Of a stretch of 32,651 bases of DNA, positions 31,143-32,651 are shown in pieces (position 1 is the stretch's first letter; each line of letters opens with the position of its first letter). The position numbers and the translations under genes were made by a program. The notes beneath the pieces were generated by a model. It ran no database searches and was not told where the DNA came from. It saw only the letters and a list, made by a program, of their open reading frames with translations. This DNA is from a virus, in IMG/VR virus record IMGVR_UViG_3300025914_000475, positions 1 through 32,651 of that record; one strand, given 5' to 3'.

Positions 31143-31649
31143 ATGGGTAGTGAATCAGGGTCACAAATATTTCCGCTTAGCTTTAAAACAGCAGCAATAA
31201 CCAACCTCGGTCCTGGCGGCAATACGGGTATTGATGCGGTTTATGATAATATCTTAAAACCTCAATATGGTGTAATAGGCTTTCAGCTTTACCAGCCATA
31301 CAATATGTATGCGGTAAAAAAGATGAAGATGCACTTTAGGTGTAAATTTGCCAGCAGTGTAACGACTCCACAGCAAATCATTAACAAAATAGTGGTTGGC
31401 AGTAATGGTAGTGGCTTACCTTCGCCCACCGCGCCATCTATTACCGTGAACTTCACACCGGTTAGTGGTGTACTCGATTTTACAATTGATCTTAAAAGCT
31501 TAATTACGCCAACCGGCGATAATATAGTATTTCTTTATTTGCCAAAGGCTCTAGTACCGGGCGATATTGGTTGGTCTGGTAGCTATAACCAAATTCAAGT
31601 ACAAGTATGGAAGCTCGATATGCTTTATCAGACAGTGGGGATACGATGA
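31143..31649 (+). CDS. Hypothetical beta-rich tail-region protein
   Basis: This 168-residue protein uses the ATG at 31143 with SD AAAGGA. The frame is open 18 bp further upstream inside the previous gene, but that start has no SD. Its content (FRCKFASSVTTPQQIINKIVVGSNGSG, ITVNFTPVSGVLDFTIDLKSLI) resembles the preceding protein's strands and suggests another virion tip component. It overlaps the next gene by 4 bp (ATGA). Confidence 0.55.
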   Translation: MGSESGSQIFPLSFKTAAITNLGPGGNTGIDAVYDNILKPQYGVIGFQLYQPYNMYAVKKMKMHFRCKFASSVTTPQQIINKIVVGSNGSGLPSPTAPSITVNFTPVSGVLDFTIDLKSLITPTGDNIVFLYLPKALVPGDIGWSGSYNQIQVQVWKLDMLYQTVGIR

Positions 31650-31957
31650 AAAAACACCGACCATTCAAACCGACAAAGGCCGATATCAATGAACGCCGCA
31701 AACATCATCCAGGTAAACGATTAGACTGGTTGCCTGGCCAAGAGCCGGTATTTGAACATAAAACTGTAACCACTACTGCTTGCGTTATTTGCGGGATAGC
31801 CTTTGCCCGGCCTGAAACAGTTTGTAATAGCTGTGGTAATTGCCAAGCATGTGGTGGCATTACAATCGATAGATTTGGAAACTCCTGCAACCAGTGTGGC
31901 AATCATATTGATCAGCCACGCTTTGATACCCTCGGGCCTATGATTTATACAAATTAG
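31646..31957 (+). CDS. Zinc-ribbon protein
   Basis: This 103-residue protein has a basic N-terminus (MKKHRPFKPTKADINERRKHHPGKRL). A cluster of cysteines follows: CVIC, then CNSCGNCQACGG, then CNQCGN, enough for two zinc ribbons (about residues 45-90). The start at 31646 overlaps the previous gene by 4 bp; an in-frame ATG 39 bp upstream lies inside that gene. Zinc ribbons among tail genes are uncommon. A regulatory or assembly role is possible. Confidence 0.6.
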   Translation: MKKHRPFKPTKADINERRKHHPGKRLDWLPGQEPVFEHKTVTTTACVICGIAFARPETVCNSCGNCQACGGITIDRFGNSCNQCGNHIDQPRFDTLGPMIYTN

Positions 31958-31967
31958 GCATACCACT

Positions 31968-31987
31968 ATGGTTGAGTTATTTACAAC
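31968..31987 (+). promoter_or_regulatory. Late-gene promoter element, copy 7 (lysis unit)
   Basis: Exact match to ATGGTTGA-N7-ACAAC (N7 = GTTATTT), preceded by TACCACT. The next ATG is 20 bp away (32008), with no SD. Confidence 0.75.
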
Positions 31988-32007
31988 CGTCCGTCAATAA
32001 TCAAAAT

Positions 32008-32376
32008 ATGGCAACGAAAAAGACCGTTACTGAGGAAAGCACAGACGATTCACCCAGCGTAAAGATCGCGGTGATGAATAACGATATCCAGCATATTAAT
32101 GAAACTCTTGCTCGCATGGAAGGCAAGTTTGATACCGCTATAAATAATTTTGTGACCAATCAACAATTTCTTGATCAACTCGCTGTTACGAAACGCAAGA
32201 ATGAAGATTATGACAAAGTGATTGAGACTATGCAAGAAGACATTCGCAAATTGCGGGATGCCTACAATGCACAAAAGGGCGCTATTGAGGCACAGAGACG
32301 GTATATTTCGATAGGTCTCACAATCTTAGGTATTGCGGTTGCTGCAATAACAACCTATTTAGGGTTACGAAAATGA
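32008..32376 (+). CDS. Coiled-coil membrane protein (XhlA-like)
   Basis: This 122-residue protein has an acidic N-terminus and a coiled coil (MNNDIQHINETLARMEGKF...DYDKVIETMQEDIRKLRDAYNAQKGA, about residues 23-90). A C-terminal transmembrane helix (ISIGLTILGIAVAAITTYLGL, about 99-119) follows. This is the layout of XhlA-type proteins found next to holins. An in-frame TTG at 31972 lies in late element 7, so the ATG is preferred. It overlaps the next gene by 4 bp. Confidence 0.65.
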   Translation: MATKKTVTEESTDDSPSVKIAVMNNDIQHINETLARMEGKFDTAINNFVTNQQFLDQLAVTKRKNEDYDKVIETMQEDIRKLRDAYNAQKGAIEAQRRYISIGLTILGIAVAAITTYLGLRK

Positions 32377-32651
32377 GTCGTTTTAATGACTGGCTAGGCG
32401 GAAAAATAACCGATGGTGTTTCTACTATGTGGTGCGCTTATATATTTGCTGGTCTGGCTATATATGGCTATCCCTATGGCAGTACCGACCCAAAGACAAT
32501 CGTGCAATGGTTTGCTCAAACATTTCTGCAACTCGTGTTATTGTCCATCATCCTGGTGGGTCAGAAACTCCAATCTAATAAGCACAACGAAATAATCTCT
32601 CACGTCAAAAAGATTCATGCCCACTTAGGCATTAAGGAGGATTCATTATGA
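32373..32651 (+). CDS. Holin-like membrane protein
   Basis: This 92-residue protein has two hydrophobic segments, about residues 18-34 (TMWCAYIFAGLAIYGYP) and 44-63 (IVQWFAQTFLQLVLLSIILVG). A charged C-terminal tail (KKIHAHLGIKEDSL) follows. MSRFNDWLGGKITDGVSTMWCAY resembles small membrane proteins of phages and actinobacteria. Size and place behind the XhlA-like gene fit a holin. The stop is the last codon of the window. Confidence 0.6.
   Translation: MSRFNDWLGGKITDGVSTMWCAYIFAGLAIYGYPYGSTDPKTIVQWFAQTFLQLVLLSIILVGQKLQSNKHNEIISHVKKIHAHLGIKEDSL
32634..32651 (+). promoter_or_regulatory. Ribosome-binding site and start of the next gene
   Basis: AAGGAGG (32634-32640) lies 7 bp before an ATG at 32648 that overlaps the holin-like stop (ATGA). 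A further gene, by position perhaps an endolysin, begins here and is cut by the window edge. Confidence 0.7.

Noticed and set aside
1-32651. TGA recoded as glycine or tryptophan
   Set aside because: Many genes end in TGA at overlaps such as ATGA, and conserved Trp and Gly positions use normal codons.
1-32651. CRISPR array or insertion sequence
   Set aside because: No regularly spaced direct repeats and no transposase gene or terminal-repeat pair were seen.

Overview
The window is the left part of a temperate, long-tailed (siphovirus-like) phage, probably a prophage, joined at its left edge to a short piece of host chromosome. Host DNA covers about positions 1-692: a CYTH-domain protein and the first half of a tRNA-Gly gene behind a near-consensus promoter. 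The tRNA half stops just after the anticodon loop. An intact tRNA-Gly follows 74 bp later, as expected if the element integrated inside the host tRNA and brought a replacement. The host phylum cannot be fixed from sequence alone. The look of the proteins makes me lean towards a patescibacterium such as Saccharibacteria, with low confidence. TGA ends many genes, so the recoded-TGA lineages are excluded.

Early/middle region (about 850-10,300, all rightward). Two terminators and a GC-rich hairpin leader come first. Then a recombination module: a RecT/Bet-type annealing protein and, overlapping it, an unusual fusion of a RecB-like PD-(D/E)XK nuclease to an FtsK-type DNA translocase. A series of small, tightly overlapping genes follows: zinc-binding, basic and winged-helix-like proteins and two small membrane proteins, including a serine-rich one. 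Next is a complete GroES-GroEL pair, then a small HAD-like phosphatase and hypotheticals.

Packaging and head (10,332-18,103): small and large terminase, SPP1-like portal, minor capsid protein, scaffold and P22-like major coat protein. A membrane-anchored 'moron' gene with its own host-type promoter sits on the opposite strand between the minor capsid and scaffold genes. Neck and tail (18,233-27,643): head-tail connectors, tail terminator, tail tube, tail-assembly chaperones with a -1 frameshift heptamer, tape measure and distal tail proteins. Fibre and lysis region (27,645-end): a candidate invertible tail-fibre switch, beta-rich receptor-binding candidates, a coiled-coil membrane protein and a holin-like protein. 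The next gene starts at the last bases of the window.

Two organising features stand out. First, a 20-bp element, ATGGTTGA-N7-ACAAC, occurs exactly six times and once in degenerate form, always just upstream of the first gene of a late transcription unit, and nowhere that I found in the early region. In five of the seven cases the ATG lies 13-20 bp beyond it with no Shine-Dalgarno sequence. It looks like a phage-specific late promoter. Second, a perfect 53-bp inverted repeat (28044-28096 and 28783-28835) flanks one copy of that promoter, a zinc-binding gene and the first 25 codons of a tail fibre. Outside the repeats lie two different fibre C-termini facing in opposite directions. Inversion would swap the C-terminus in frame. 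No integrase, invertase, repressor or endolysin is recognisable here; these probably lie beyond the right edge.
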